A stretch of DNA of 64,000 bases from CAVUQH01 sp963774445 (lineage in GTDB: Bacteria; Myxococcota_A; Polyangia; Haliangiales; Haliangiaceae). Position numbers and translations under genes: made by a program. The notes beneath the pieces were generated by a model that was not told the origin of the DNA, made no database searches, and saw only the letters and a list, made by a program, of their open reading frames with translations. Positions 12,044-21,086 of the stretch are shown here, one piece after another (the stretch's first letter is position 1; each line of letters begins with the position of its first letter). The DNA lies in contig CAVZFC010000022.1 of NCBI GenBank assembly GCA_963774445.1, forward strand, positions 434,001 to 498,000. Direction: 5' to 3'.

Positions 12044-13731
12044 TTCAGGTCGCGGGCCAGGCGGAAGGTGACGTCGCTGTGGCCGCTGGCGTCGCGCATG
12101 GCCTCCGGCTTGCCCGTGCTCAGGCTGCGCACCTCCTGCTGGGGGGCGCCCGGATGGCCACCATCCACCCACTCCCAGAAGCGCGAGCCGGCCGACTGGA
12201 AGCCGGCGGCGTGCGAGGCGGCGACCCACTCGTCGGGCGTCGGCAGGCGCGCCCCGCGGGCCTCGGCGAACGAGCCGGCGTAGGCAAAGCCGACCCTGGT
12301 CACCGGCGTCTCGTCGCGGGCGCCGGACGGGCGCGCCTGGCTGGGGAAGACCTTCTGGTAGTCGACCCACGACACCGCCCGGGCCGACACCCACGCTCGC
12401 GGCGCGCCAGCCGCGTCGCGCACCAGCAGCATCCCCGGCGGCGGCTCGGGCAGGGCGGCGGCGGGCACCGGCGGCTCGGCGGCCTTGGCGTGGGCGCGCG
12501 ACGCCGGGGCGTTCGCCGAGGTGGCGCCGGCCGCGCTGCGCGCCGGCACCGGCCCGAACAGGACCAGCCCCAGGCCGACCAGGAAGATGATCACCGACAG
12601 CACCGTGATCGCGATCAGCCAGCGGGCCGGGCGCGGCGCGGCGATTTCGAAGTCGTCGGCAGGCACCACCGGTGCGGTGTCGTCGCCGCGCGAGCCGTCC
12701 ACCGGAGGTCGGGTGGGCATGCGCACGTTAGTCGGCGCGGCGTCGAGCTCGTCGTGGGCGGCGTCGGCGCCGACCTCGTGGGCGCGCGGGCTGCTGCCAT
12801 CGCCGACGTATGGCGTGGGCTCGGGGCCGGTGCCGGCGACGCGCGCGGTTTGCCGAAGGAGGTCGTCGTTGCCCGTGGCCAGGCGCGCGGCGATCCGATC
12901 GAGCTTGGCGATCAGCTCGTCGTAGCCGGGCCGCTGGTCGCGCTTCTTGGCCATCAACCGCACGACCAAGAGCGATAGCTCTTTGTCGGCGCGTGGGTTG
13001 CGCTTGCGTGGATCCGGCGGCGGCTCGCGCAGGTGGCGGGCGACGACCTTGAGGTACTTGTCGTCGTTCTTGCGCCCGGTGCGGAACGGCGGGATGCCGG
13101 TGAGCAGGTAGTAGAGCGTGCCGCCCAGGGCGTAGATGTCGACCCGCTCGTCGATCTTGTCGCCGCGAGCCTGCTCGGGCGCGATGTAATCGGGGGTGCC
13201 GACGACCACGCCCATGGCGGTCAGCGCCGGCTCGTCGCCCGGGTCGAGCGGCTTGGCCAGTCCGAAATCGGTGACCTTGACCGAGCCGTCGCGCAGCATC
13301 ACCAGGTTGGACGGTTTGACGTCGCGGTGGATCAGCCCGGCCTTGGCCGCTGCGTCCAGGCCGCTGGCCGCGTCGCGGATCGCCCGCGCCGCCTGCCGCG
13401 AGATCCACGGGCCGCCTTCGCGCACGTCGGTGCCGAGGTCGACGCCGGCGAGGAACTCCATGGCGATGTACGGCCGGTCGTCGTAGTTGCCGGTGGTGAA
13501 GACCTGCACCACGTTGGGGTGCGAGATCGCCGCCACCGCCCGCGCCTCGCGGACGAAGCGGGCGCGCAATTCGTCGTTGTCCCGGTGGCGCTCGCTGAGG
13601 ATCTTGAGCGCCACCTTGCGGCCCAGATCGAGGTCGTGCGCGAGGAACACGTCGCCCATCGAACCGGCCCCGACGACGGAGTCGATGCGCAGGCGGTCAA
13701 CGGTGATTCCTGGGGCCAGCGGCGCGGACAT
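12040..13731 (-). CDS. Ser/Thr kinase with transmembrane segment and SUMF1/FGE-like domain
   Basis: 563 residues. Kinase domain at about 10-275: 'VGAGSMGDVFLAHD', 'VALKIL', 'LIHRDVKPSNLV', 'VTDFGLAKP' and 'DYIAPEQARG', all active-type, HRD kept. A Pro/Ala-rich stretch leads to one membrane helix ('WLIAITVLSVIIFLVGLGLV', about 370-390). The outer part ends in a short formylglycine-generating-enzyme-like domain ('VSWVDYQKVF', 'RLPTPDEWVAAS', 'FWEWV', 'VTFRLARDL') that has no visible active-site Cys pair, so it is probably a binding or sensing module. The stop overlaps deoC, placing it first in the nucleoside operon. Confidence 0.88.
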   Translation of the reverse strand: MSAPLAPGITVDRLRIDSVVGAGSMGDVFLAHDLDLGRKVALKILSERHRDNDELRARFVREARAVAAISHPNVVQVFTTGNYDDRPYIAMEFLAGVDLGTDVREGGPWISRQAARAIRDAASGLDAAAKAGLIHRDVKPSNLVMLRDGSVKVTDFGLAKPLDPGDEPALTAMGVVVGTPDYIAPEQARGDKIDERVDIYALGGTLYYLLTGIPPFRTGRKNDDKYLKVVARHLREPPPDPRKRNPRADKELSLLVVRLMAKKRDQRPGYDELIAKLDRIAARLATGNDDLLRQTARVAGTGPEPTPYVGDGSSPRAHEVGADAAHDELDAAPTNVRMPTRPPVDGSRGDDTAPVVPADDFEIAAPRPARWLIAITVLSVIIFLVGLGLVLFGPVPARSAAGATSANAPASRAHAKAAEPPVPAAALPEPPPGMLLVRDAAGAPRAWVSARAVSWVDYQKVFPSQARPSGARDETPVTRVGFAYAGSFAEARGARLPTPDEWVAASHAAGFQSAGSRFWEWVDGGHPGAPQQEVRSLSTGKPEAMRDASGHSDVTFRLARDLK

Positions 13732-13746
13732 GCCCGTCCCGCGAGA

Positions 13747-15106
13747 TTACATGCCTTCGTCGCGACGCGCGAGGTTCTCGAAGCGGGTGTAGCGGCCCTC
13801 GAACAGCGCCTTGACCGTATTCGTGGGGCCGTGGCGGTTCTTGCCCACGATGATCTCGGCGATCTTCTCGTCCTCGGTGTCCGGGTTGTAGACCACGTCG
13901 CGATAGATGAACAGGATGAGGTCGGCGTCCTGCTCGATCGCGCCGGATTCGCGAAGGTCGGACAGCTGCGGGCGCTTGTCGGTGCGCGACTCGAGGCCGC
14001 GGTTGAGCTGGGACAGCGCCAGCACCGGGCAGTTCAGCTCTTTGGCGATTGCCTTGAGGCCGCGGGAGATCTCGGAGATCTCCTGCTCGCGGTTTTGCTG
14101 CTTGCTGCCGCCGGTGCCGCGCATCAGCTGCAAGTAGTCGACGATGATCAGACCGAAATCTTTCTCGCCGCGGGCATCTTTGTCGCCGATGAAGCGCCGC
14201 GCGCGGGCGCGGACCTCGCGGATGCTGAGGGCCGGCGTGTCGTCGATCTGCATGCGCGCCTTGGACAGGGTGTTGGCGGCGTACGTCAGGTTGGTCATGT
14301 CCTGGCGCTGCAGCTGGCCGCGGCGCAGGGCGATCGAGTCGAACCCGCGCCTCGGAGCAGAGCAGGCGCTCGGCCAGCTGCATGCTCGACATCTCCAGCG
14401 AGAAGACCAGCACCGGCCAGCCGTGAAGGACGGCGGCGTTTTGCGCCAACGACAGCGCGAACGACGTCTTACCCATGGCCGGGCGGGCGGCCAGGATGGT
14501 GAGCTCCGTCGGCTGCAGGCCGGCGGTGATGTTGTCGAGATCATTGAAGCCGCTGGGGATGCCGGTGATGCCGCCCTTGGACTTGAAGCGCTCCTCCAGC
14601 GAGTTGAAGACATCCTTGAGCAGCTTCTTCATCGGCTGCGCGCCGCCCCGCTGCTGCCGCTGCGTGACCGCGAAGATGGTCGCCTCGGCCTCGTCGAGGT
14701 AGTCGCCGATGTCGCCGTAGTCCTGGTAGCCCTTGGCCGCGATCTCGGAGGCGGCCAGCATCAGGTCGCGGGCCGAACGCCTCTCCTTGATGATGCCGGC
14801 GTAGTACTCGGCGTTCTCCGCCGTGGGCACCTTGAGCGCCAGCTCCGACAGGAACGCCAGGCCTCCGATCGCTTCGAGCTTGCCCTCGCGGCTGAGCTCG
14901 TCTTCCAGGGTCACCTCGTCGATCGGCCGCGACCGCTTCTCGAGCTGGCGCATGGCGGCGAACACCAGGCGGTGCTTGGGATCGAAGAAGTCCTCCGGCT
15001 CCAGGGTGTCGAGCTGGGTCAGGACGTCATTGCGCAGGAGGATGCCGCCCAGCACCGAGGCTTCGGCCTCGATCGACTGGGGCAGGACTCTCGACGGCGC
15101 GTTCAT
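13747..15106 (-). CDS. dnaB: Replicative DNA helicase DnaB, frame broken once
   Basis: About 453 residues after repair, normal for DnaB, the hexameric 5'-3' fork helicase. The N-terminal half from ATG 15106 has 'PQSIEAEASVLGGIL', the Walker A 'ARPAMGKTSFALSLA' and 'VFSLEMSSMQLAERLLCSEAR'. The C-terminal half, in another frame, has 'FDSIALRRGQL', Walker B 'LIIVDYLQLMRG', 'LSQLNRGLESR' and 'SGAIEQDADLILFIYR'. The break is in GTCGAAC at 14338-14344. Dropping one A gives 'SEARVDSIALRRGQL', the expected DnaB sequence. The gene is essential, so a sequencing error is far more likely than a pseudogene. Confidence 0.93.
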
Positions 15107-15181
15107 TCGCCGGAGCATAACGGATCGCACCCACGGTCGCGCGCGGGAGTGGACGCAACCCCCGGAACGAAAAACGAAAAC

Positions 15182-15214
15182 AAAAAAAGCGCCCCGGCCA
15201 ATTGCCGGGGCGCT
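15182..15214 (-). terminator. Rho-independent terminator after rplI
   Basis: Read on the minus strand: an 11-bp perfect GC-rich stem (15204-15214 with 15188-15198), a 5-base AATTG loop, then seven T. It separates rplI from dnaB, so dnaB either has its own promoter in the 80 bases before ATG 15106 or depends on readthrough. Confidence 0.9.
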
Positions 15215-15236
15215 GGTGGTTCGCGAACGGCGCGCG

Positions 15237-15707
15237 CTACGACGCCGGCTTGTCGCCGTCCTTGCCGACGACCCAGAACTTGAGCTGGCCGGCGATGTCG
15301 CCGTGGACCTTGACCGCCACCTCGTACTTGCCCAGCGCGCGGACCGGGTCCGACAGCTGGATCTTGCGGTGGTCGATGTCGAGGCCGGCAACCTTGAGCT
15401 GCTCGGCGATGTCCTTGCTCGTGACCGAGCCGAACAGCTTGTCCTCTTCCCCGACCAGGCGCTCGAACTGCAGCACCATCATGTTGAGCTTGTCTGCGAT
15501 CTCCTGAGCGCCGGCTCGCTCGCGCGAGACCCGCTTCTGGATGACCGACGTGTCGTGCTCGAGCTGCTTGATGTTGCGGGTGGTGGCGCTGAGCGCCAGC
15601 CCCTGCGGGATGAGGTAGTTGCGGGCGTAGCCCGGGCGGACCTTGACGACGTCCCCGGCCTTGCCGAGGTTGGCCACGTCCTGAGTGAGAATGAGCTGGA
15701 GTTGCAT
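15237..15707 (-). CDS. rplI: 50S ribosomal protein L9
   Basis: 156 residues. The N-terminal domain is typical ('LILTQDVANLGKAGDVVKVR' then 'GYARNYLIPQGLA'), followed by the long linker helix and a C-terminal domain 'FGSVTSKDIAEQL' ending 'VAVKVHGDIAGQLKFWVVG'. It binds 23S rRNA at the base of the L1 stalk. It lies ten bases downstream of rpsR in the conserved rpsF-rpsR-rplI order and is followed by a strong terminator. Confidence 0.98.
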   Translation of the reverse strand: MQLQLILTQDVANLGKAGDVVKVRPGYARNYLIPQGLALSATTRNIKQLEHDTSVIQKRVSRERAGAQEIADKLNMMVLQFERLVGEEDKLFGSVTSKDIAEQLKVAGLDIDHRKIQLSDPVRALGKYEVAVKVHGDIAGQLKFWVVGKDGDKPAS

Positions 15708-15717
15708 CGGTCGCCTC

Positions 15718-16026
15718 CTACTTACCGGTGACCGCGAACGGCACCAGGGCGATCATCCGCGCGCGACGGACCGCCAGCGCGAGAGCCCGCTGGTGCTTGG
15801 CGCAGTTGCCGGTGATCCGCCGGGGGATGAGCTTGCCCCGCTCGGTGATGAAGTTCTTGATGAGATTGGGGTTTTTGTAGTCCAGGACGATGGTGTCGTC
15901 GGCGCAGAACCGGCACATCCGGCGGCGGCCCATCGACCGGCCGCGGGCTTTGCCCAGCATGCGGATGACCGGCGGCGAGATCTCGCCGGAATCGGACTTC
16001 TTCTCGCGGGTTTCTTCGGTCGCCAT
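15718..16026 (-). CDS. rpsR: 30S ribosomal protein S18
   Basis: 102 residues, slightly long because of a charged N-terminal tail. The core motif 'RRRMCRFCADD' and the stretch 'DYKNPNLIKNFITERGKLIP' with 'RRITGNCAKHQRALALAVRR' are diagnostic. The CxxC plus later Cys suggest the zinc-binding form. S18 pairs with S6 on the platform of the small subunit; rpsF is immediately upstream, three bases away. Confidence 0.98.
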   Translation of the reverse strand: MATEETREKKSDSGEISPPVIRMLGKARGRSMGRRRMCRFCADDTIVLDYKNPNLIKNFITERGKLIPRRITGNCAKHQRALALAVRRARMIALVPFAVTGK

Positions 16027-16029
16027 GGC

Positions 16030-16647
16030 TTACTCCTCGTCCTTGTCGTCGTCGTTCGAGTCGGCCTTCGCCTCGTCCGCGTCGTCGTCGTCGTCGTCGT
16101 TCGAGTCGGCCTTCGCCTCGTCGTTCGAGTCGGCCTTCGCCTCGTCGTTCGAGTCGGCCTTCGCTTTGCCATCCGAGTCGGAGTCGCCGTCGAAATCTTC
16201 GTCCGACTCATCCTCCAGGCCCGGGCCGCGCAGGTACATGTCCTCTTCGTCGGCTGCGGTGTTGGCCGCCTTCTCGAAGGTCTCGTCGTCAACCTCGGTC
16301 GGACGGGCGTCCGCCACCACGTCGGTGTCGATCTTGACCGTCATGTAGCGGATGACCATGTCGAGCATGCGCATGTTGCGCTCGAACTCGTCAACCACGC
16401 CCGGGCCGGCCAGGTACTGCCAGTAGAGGTAGATGCCCTTGCGCTCTTTCTCCACCTCGTAGGCCAGGCGACGCTTGCCCCAGTTGTCAACCTTGAGGAT
16501 CTTGCCGCCCATCTCCTCGATGACGCCGCGGACGCGCTTGTTGACGTCGGCGACCTGATCGTTGGTGCAGTTCGGCCGGAGGATGTAAATCGTCTCGTAC
16601 TCTCGAGACGTCCCTGGCGCGTCGGCCAGGCTTTCTAGTCTGCTCAT
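16030..16647 (-). CDS. rpsF: 30S ribosomal protein S6 with long acidic repeat tail
   Basis: 205 residues from ATG 16647, preceded by AAGGAGA. The first 110 or so are the normal S6 fold ('YETIYILRPNCTNDQ', 'KVDNWGKRRLAYEVEKERKG', 'VIRYMTVKI'). The rest is an acidic, low-complexity extension with four 'EAKADSND'-type units and Asp runs. S6 tails are often acidic (E. coli adds glutamates after translation), but about 80 residues is unusually long. It is followed by rpsR. Confidence 0.97.
   Translation of the reverse strand: MSRLESLADAPGTSREYETIYILRPNCTNDQVADVNKRVRGVIEEMGGKILKVDNWGKRRLAYEVEKERKGIYLYWQYLAGPGVVDEFERNMRMLDMVIRYMTVKIDTDVVADARPTEVDDETFEKAANTAADEEDMYLRGPGLEDESDEDFDGDSDSDGKAKADSNDEAKADSNDEAKADSNDDDDDDADEAKADSNDDDKDEE
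16052..16168. repeat. 24-bp in-frame minisatellite in rpsF
   Basis: Four copies of a 24-base unit (TCGTTCGAGTCGGCCTTCGC and on) start at 16052, 16097, 16121 and 16145. The last three are in tandem; the first is separated by a GTC/TCG run. Each unit encodes eight residues of the acidic S6 tail, so copy-number change keeps the frame. Confidence 0.93.
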
Positions 16648-16710
16648 CTCTTCTCCTTGTGGATGTAAAGCCCGGCGGACCACCCGCCGAGCAAGGAGCT
16701 CGGTTGACCA

Positions 16711-17314
16711 TCAGGCGACTTCGTCTGCGGTCCCCCGGGCATTGAACTCGTTCATGGATGCGCGGATGCCGCGCGCGACAATCGACTCGACCGCGTCGGC
16801 GGCGGTCTTCACCGCCTCTTCGACGGCCGGCAGCTGGGCGGCGGGAAAGTCGCTGAGCACGTAGCCGGCCCCACGCTCGGGTGCCGGCGGGCCTCCGGGA
16901 CGCCCCGGCTTGCCGATGCCGATGCGCACGCGCTGGAAGTCGCGGCTGCTCAGCTGATCGATGATGGAGCGCAGGCCGTTGTGGCCGCCGTGGCCGCCGC
17001 CTGCCTTGAGCTTGACCCGCGCGACGTCGAGATCGAGAATCGTCGTGGATGACCACGATCTTCTCGGGCTCGACATCGTGGTACTGCGCCGCGCGCTGCA
17101 CGGCGAAGCCGCTGTGGTTCATGAACTCCATCGGTTCGAGTAGCAGGACCTTGCCTCCCCCGATCATGCCGGACGCCGCGCGACCGCCGAAGCGGTCGCG
17201 GAAGCTCCCCAGGTGGTGTCTGCGCGCCAGCTCGTCAACCACGAAGAAGCCGACGTTGTGCCGATTGCGCTCGTACTTACTCCCCGGATTGCCGAGGCCA
17301 ACGACGAGCCACAT
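16711..17314 (-). CDS. pth: Peptidyl-tRNA hydrolase, frame broken once
   Basis: About 200 residues after repair. The first part from ATG 17314 has 'MWLVVGLGNPGSKYERNRHN' (catalytic His), 'LLLEPMEFMNHSG' and 'VVIHDD'. The second part, in another frame, continues 'LDLDVARVKLKAGGGHGGHNGLRS' in two steps to 'RIGIGKPG' and 'YVLSDFP'. Removing one base near 17038-17039 joins them as 'HDDLDLDVARV', the family consensus. Pth frees peptides from peptidyl-tRNA and is essential, so the break is probably a sequencing error. It sits between rplY and rpsF as is usual. Confidence 0.93.
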
Positions 17315-17356
17315 GATTCCACCGCGTTTCCGCTCTTTGGGGGCCAACAGCGCGGG

Positions 17357-18022
17357 TTACGCCTTGTCGCCGCCCTCCTTCTTCTCGTCCTTGGCGCCCT
17401 CGACCGGGACCGCAACGCCCTCGGCGCCTGCCTCCGGCGTGGCGGCGGCCTCTTCCTTCTCCGGCGCGGTCATCGTGACGATGGCCAGCTCGGGGGCGTC
17501 AACCGTCTCGACTCCGGCCGGGAGGGCGACGTCGCTCACGTGGAGCACGTCGCCGATCTCGAGCGGCGTGATGTCGAGCTCGATCTTGGCCGGGACGTCG
17601 GCCGGCTTGGCGCTGACGCGCAGCTCGCGCAGGACCACGTGCAGGCGGCCGCCCTCGACCAGGCCCTTGGCCTTGCCGGTGAGCAGGATCGGCACGTCGG
17701 CCTCGACCTCGACGTCGGGGTCGATGGCGATCAGATCGACGTGAATCACATCCCGGCGCAGCGGGTGGATCTGATAGTCCTTGATCATCACGGCCAACGT
17801 CTGGCCGCCCTCACCTTCGAGGGTGATGTCGATGACCGTGTTGAGCTTCTTCTCCGGGTCGAGCGCCCGGTGAAGTGCCTTGGGATCGAGGGTGATCGGC
17901 AGCGGCGACTCGAGCTTCTCGCCGTAGCAGATGCCGGGCACCAACCCCTGCGCGCGCAGCTTGCGGGCAATCCCCTTGCCGGTCTCGTTGCGAACCTGAA
18001 CCGTGAGTTTTCCGACTTCCAT
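17357..18022 (-). CDS. rplY: 50S ribosomal protein L25 (CTC form)
   Basis: 221 residues. The N-terminal domain binds 5S rRNA ('RNETGKGIARKLRAQGLVPG', 'YQIHPLRRDVIHVDLIAI'). The C-terminal TL5/CTC domain follows ('VEVEADVPILLTGKAKG', 'LDITPLEIGDVLHVSDV'), then a low-complexity Ala/Glu tail. It lies 18 bases after prs and directly before pth, the usual order. Confidence 0.97.
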   Translation of the reverse strand: MEVGKLTVQVRNETGKGIARKLRAQGLVPGICYGEKLESPLPITLDPKALHRALDPEKKLNTVIDITLEGEGGQTLAVMIKDYQIHPLRRDVIHVDLIAIDPDVEVEADVPILLTGKAKGLVEGGRLHVVLRELRVSAKPADVPAKIELDITPLEIGDVLHVSDVALPAGVETVDAPELAIVTMTAPEKEEAAATPEAGAEGVAVPVEGAKDEKKEGGDKA

Positions 18023-18040
18023 GACTGGATCCTCTGCTGA

Positions 18041-18985
18041 CTAGATGAAGAGCGACGAAATCGAGTCGCCGTGGTGGATGCGCTTACAGGCCTCGCCGAG
18101 CAGCCGGCCGACCGACTTGACGCGAATCTTCTTGCAGTTCCTCCCCGCTGCCGAAAGCGGGATGGTGTTGGAGACGACCACCGACGACAGCGGCGACTTC
18201 TCGATGCGCTCGATGGCGTCGCCCGAGAAGACCGGATGGGTCGCGCAGGCGATGACCGAGGTCGCTCCGGCGTTCTGAATGGCGGTGGCGGCGTTGGTCA
18301 GGGTGCCGGCGGTGTCGATGATGTCGTCGACGATGATCGCCTTCTTGTCCTTGACCTCGCCGACGATGTTCATGACTTCCGAGACGTTGGCCGCGGTGCG
18401 GCGCTTGTCGATCATGGCCACGCTGGCGCCGAGCCGCTTGGAGTAGGCGCGGGCGCGCTCGACGCCGCCGGCGTCCGGCGAGACGAACACGGTGTCGGCG
18501 CCGTAGCCCGCGGCGCGCAGCTCGTCGATGAACACCGGCATGCCGAACAGATGATCGAACGGGATGTCGAAGAAGCCCTGGATCTGCCCGGCGTGCAGGT
18601 CCATGGCCAGCACTCGGTCGGCGCCGGCGGACGAGATCAGATTGGCCACCAGCTTGGCGGTGATCGGCGTGCGCGGGCGGACCTTGCGGTCCTGCCGGGC
18701 ATACCCGAAGTACGGCAACACCGCGACGATGCTGCCGGCCGACGCCCGGCGCAGCGCGTCGGTCATGATGAGGAGCTCCATGAGCGCCTCGTTGACCGGG
18801 CTGCAGGTGGACTGCACGACGAAGCAGTTGACCCCGCGGACGTTCTCGCCGATCTCCACATAGATCTCGCCGTCCGCGAAGTGCGTGACGTTGGCGCGAC
18901 CCAACGGGATCTCCATGAACTTGGAGATCTCGTCGGCAAGCTCCGGGTTGGAGTTGCCTGTGAAGATGGATAGAGCCTTGATCAA
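18041..18985 (-). CDS. prs: Ribose-phosphate pyrophosphokinase
   Basis: 314 residues, full length. It makes PRPP from ribose 5-phosphate and ATP. 'LSIFTGNSNPELADEIS', 'RANVTHFADGEIYVEI', the flexible-loop 'GYARQDRKVRPR', 'MDLHAGQIQGFFDIP' and the PRPP loop 'AIIVDDIIDTAGTL' are all intact. PRPP feeds purine, pyrimidine, His and Trp synthesis. It is the first gene of the prs-rplY-pth cluster; 96 bases separate it from the upstream channel gene. Confidence 0.98.
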   Translation of the reverse strand: MIKALSIFTGNSNPELADEISKFMEIPLGRANVTHFADGEIYVEIGENVRGVNCFVVQSTCSPVNEALMELLIMTDALRRASAGSIVAVLPYFGYARQDRKVRPRTPITAKLVANLISSAGADRVLAMDLHAGQIQGFFDIPFDHLFGMPVFIDELRAAGYGADTVFVSPDAGGVERARAYSKRLGASVAMIDKRRTAANVSEVMNIVGEVKDKKAIIVDDIIDTAGTLTNAATAIQNAGATSVIACATHPVFSGDAIERIEKSPLSSVVVSNTIPLSAAGRNCKKIRVKSVGRLLGEACKRIHHGDSISSLFI

Positions 18986-19081
18986 GGTGGACCTCCGGCC
19001 AGACCGCGGGAAAAGAACGCGGTGATCTAGCCGTCCCGGGGCCCCGCCGTCAACCGGAAACCCTGAAAGTCCGCGCGATTG

Positions 19082-20998
19082 CTATCCTTCGCCGCCGCCG
19101 TCGCCGGCCTCGACGTTCTTGACGTCGCAGTAGTAACCCGGCGAAAGCTTTATACCTTTGGGGTGACCGAGGCCGCCGCCCGGGCCAAAGCCCTCGACCA
19201 CTTCGATCAGCTCGCCGGGCTGTTTCGGCCCGCCGTGGCTGGGCCGCGCCTCGCCCAGCTGGGGCAGGGTCTCGATGTGCAGGGTCTGCGTCGGGAAGGC
19301 GAAGCTGACCCCCAGCTTCTGCGCCAGGCGCAGCGTCTCCAGGTTGAGCCGGGTTCGCGTGCGCATCTCGTCGTTCCAGGTCGGCGCGATCATGAAGCAG
19401 TACACCATGATCTCCAGGGCGCTGGCGCCGAAGTCCTTGAACTCGACCATGTAGTAGTCCTTACGCATCCCGGGCAGGGCCGAGATGATGGCGCGCACTC
19501 CCTCGCAGAACGCCTGCACCTTCTCCGGCGGCGTGTCGTAGGTGAGCCCCAGCGTCGTGATGTAGCGCCGGTATTGCCGGCGGCCCCAGTTGTCGATGGT
19601 CGAGTTGACGACCATCGAGTTGGGCACCGTGACCACCGAGTTGTAGAAGGTGCGCACGCGGCTGGTGCGGAAGCCGACCTCTTCGATGATCCCCTCGACG
19701 CTCTGCATGACGATCCAGTCGCCAATCTGGAACGGCTTGTCGATGAAGATCATCACCGAGCCGAAGAAGTTGGCGACGGTGTCCTTGGCCGCCAGGGCGA
19801 AGGCCAAACCGCCGAGTCCCAAGCCTGCCAGCAGCGAACCGACGTCAACGTCGAGGTTTTGCAGCACGAAGATGCCGCCGACCACGCTGACGAACACCTT
19901 GAGGGTCTTGGACACCAGCGGCACCAGCTGGTCGTCGAGCTTGGTCTCGGTGTGCTCGGCCTTGGCCTCGAGGAAGTCGGTGAGGACGTCGATCAGCCGG
20001 TAGGCCAGCCAAACGCCGGAGTAGGCCGCCAGCGCCTGCGTGGCGATCGTCGCCAGCTGGCTGACGTTGATCGGGAACAGCAGCATCGGGAAGCCGATGC
20101 GGAAGACCAGCGCCATCGCCAGGCCGCCGATCGGGCGGTCGGCTTTGCGCAGCGCGGTTCCCAGATACTTGAACCGGTGGCCCATCAACCGGCGGGCGTA
20201 GGTGCCGATGATGAAGACCGCCAGCTTCTGCACCAGCATGGCGACGAAGATCAGCGCGAGGATGCCGAAGTAGCTCCACAGCTCGACACCGAGGAACGTC
20301 CGGCGCATCCACGCGGGCATGATTCGCTTGAGCGTGCCCGACACAGCCGACTCCATCCCCGGGATCCGCTTGAGCGTGTCGCGGGTGAACAGCCAGCGGC
20401 CGTCGCGGCTGCGCGCGACGTAGACGCCGTCGAAATGCTCGGCGACCGCCGGGTCCTCGTAGCGGGCCAGGCCCGACTGTTCGTCGACGTAGTTGGGATC
20501 GATCGGCGCCTTGTCGGTGCTGACCTTGGCGCTGGAGGCGTCGAGCGCCTCCTTGAGCTTGACCGCCAGGTCGGCGGCCTGCCGCTTGGCGTTGCCCGGC
20601 GGCAGGCCGGAGGTGTCGAAGCAGGCGGCGGCCAGCGAGGGCTTCCAGCGGGTGCCCTTTTGCAGCCAGTAGAGGAGCTGCAGCCAGGCCTGGCGCGGGG
20701 TCGCGCAGGTGCCGTTGACCTCGTCCTCTTCCGGGGCCATCGTCTGGTTGGCAGCGGGTGCGGCAGCAGGCGCGGCAGTGGTCGCGGCGGCCGCTGCCGT
20801 GGTCGCCGGCGCCGGAGTCGCCGCGGGGGCAGCGTCGGGCGGCGCGGCCGGAGTCGCCGCGGGGGCGGCGTCAGCGGCCGGAACCGGCGGCCGCATCGTC
20901 TGCGGCGCCGATGCCGGGGCCTGCGCGGCAGCTGACGCCGGCGCCAGGAGGATCAGGAGCGCCAGGGCGCGGGCATACCAACTGCGTTCCACCACCAT
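19082..20998 (-). CDS. MscS-family mechanosensitive channel with long exported N-terminus
   Basis: 638 residues. A signal peptide ('ALALLILLAPASAAAQA') is followed by an Ala/Pro/Thr-rich linker and a 200-residue periplasmic region with Cys in 'NGTCATPRQAW' and 'LAAACFDTSG'. Four or more membrane segments follow from about 255. The pore helix and gate are recognisable ('LGLGGLAFALAAKDTVANFFGS') before the beta domain ('DKPFQIGDWIVM', 'VGFRTSRVRTFYNSVVTVPNS') and the C-terminal cage ('YYMVEFKDFGASALEIMVYC'). It probably releases solutes on osmotic down-shock. Confidence 0.93.
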   Translation of the reverse strand: MVVERSWYARALALLILLAPASAAAQAPASAPQTMRPPVPAADAAPAATPAAPPDAAPAATPAPATTAAAAATTAAPAAAPAANQTMAPEEDEVNGTCATPRQAWLQLLYWLQKGTRWKPSLAAACFDTSGLPPGNAKRQAADLAVKLKEALDASSAKVSTDKAPIDPNYVDEQSGLARYEDPAVAEHFDGVYVARSRDGRWLFTRDTLKRIPGMESAVSGTLKRIMPAWMRRTFLGVELWSYFGILALIFVAMLVQKLAVFIIGTYARRLMGHRFKYLGTALRKADRPIGGLAMALVFRIGFPMLLFPINVSQLATIATQALAAYSGVWLAYRLIDVLTDFLEAKAEHTETKLDDQLVPLVSKTLKVFVSVVGGIFVLQNLDVDVGSLLAGLGLGGLAFALAAKDTVANFFGSVMIFIDKPFQIGDWIVMQSVEGIIEEVGFRTSRVRTFYNSVVTVPNSMVVNSTIDNWGRRQYRRYITTLGLTYDTPPEKVQAFCEGVRAIISALPGMRKDYYMVEFKDFGASALEIMVYCFMIAPTWNDEMRTRTRLNLETLRLAQKLGVSFAFPTQTLHIETLPQLGEARPSHGGPKQPGELIEVVEGFGPGGGLGHPKGIKLSPGYYCDVKNVEAGDGGGEG

Positions 20999-21086
20999 GG
21001 CTGCATACCTTAGGTAATGGGCCCGGGTCGTTGCAAGGCGGGCCGTTGGCTTGACAGCGCAGCGCGCGGCGGGTTCGCATCGCCAA

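Noticed and set aside
13747..15106. DnaB as a true pseudogene or intein-split gene
   Set aside because: Both halves are conserved and abut exactly; no inserted domain is present, and the gene is essential.
16052..16168. CRISPR-like array
   Set aside because: The repeated units are contiguous, without unique spacers, and lie in frame within rpsF, coding the acidic tail.
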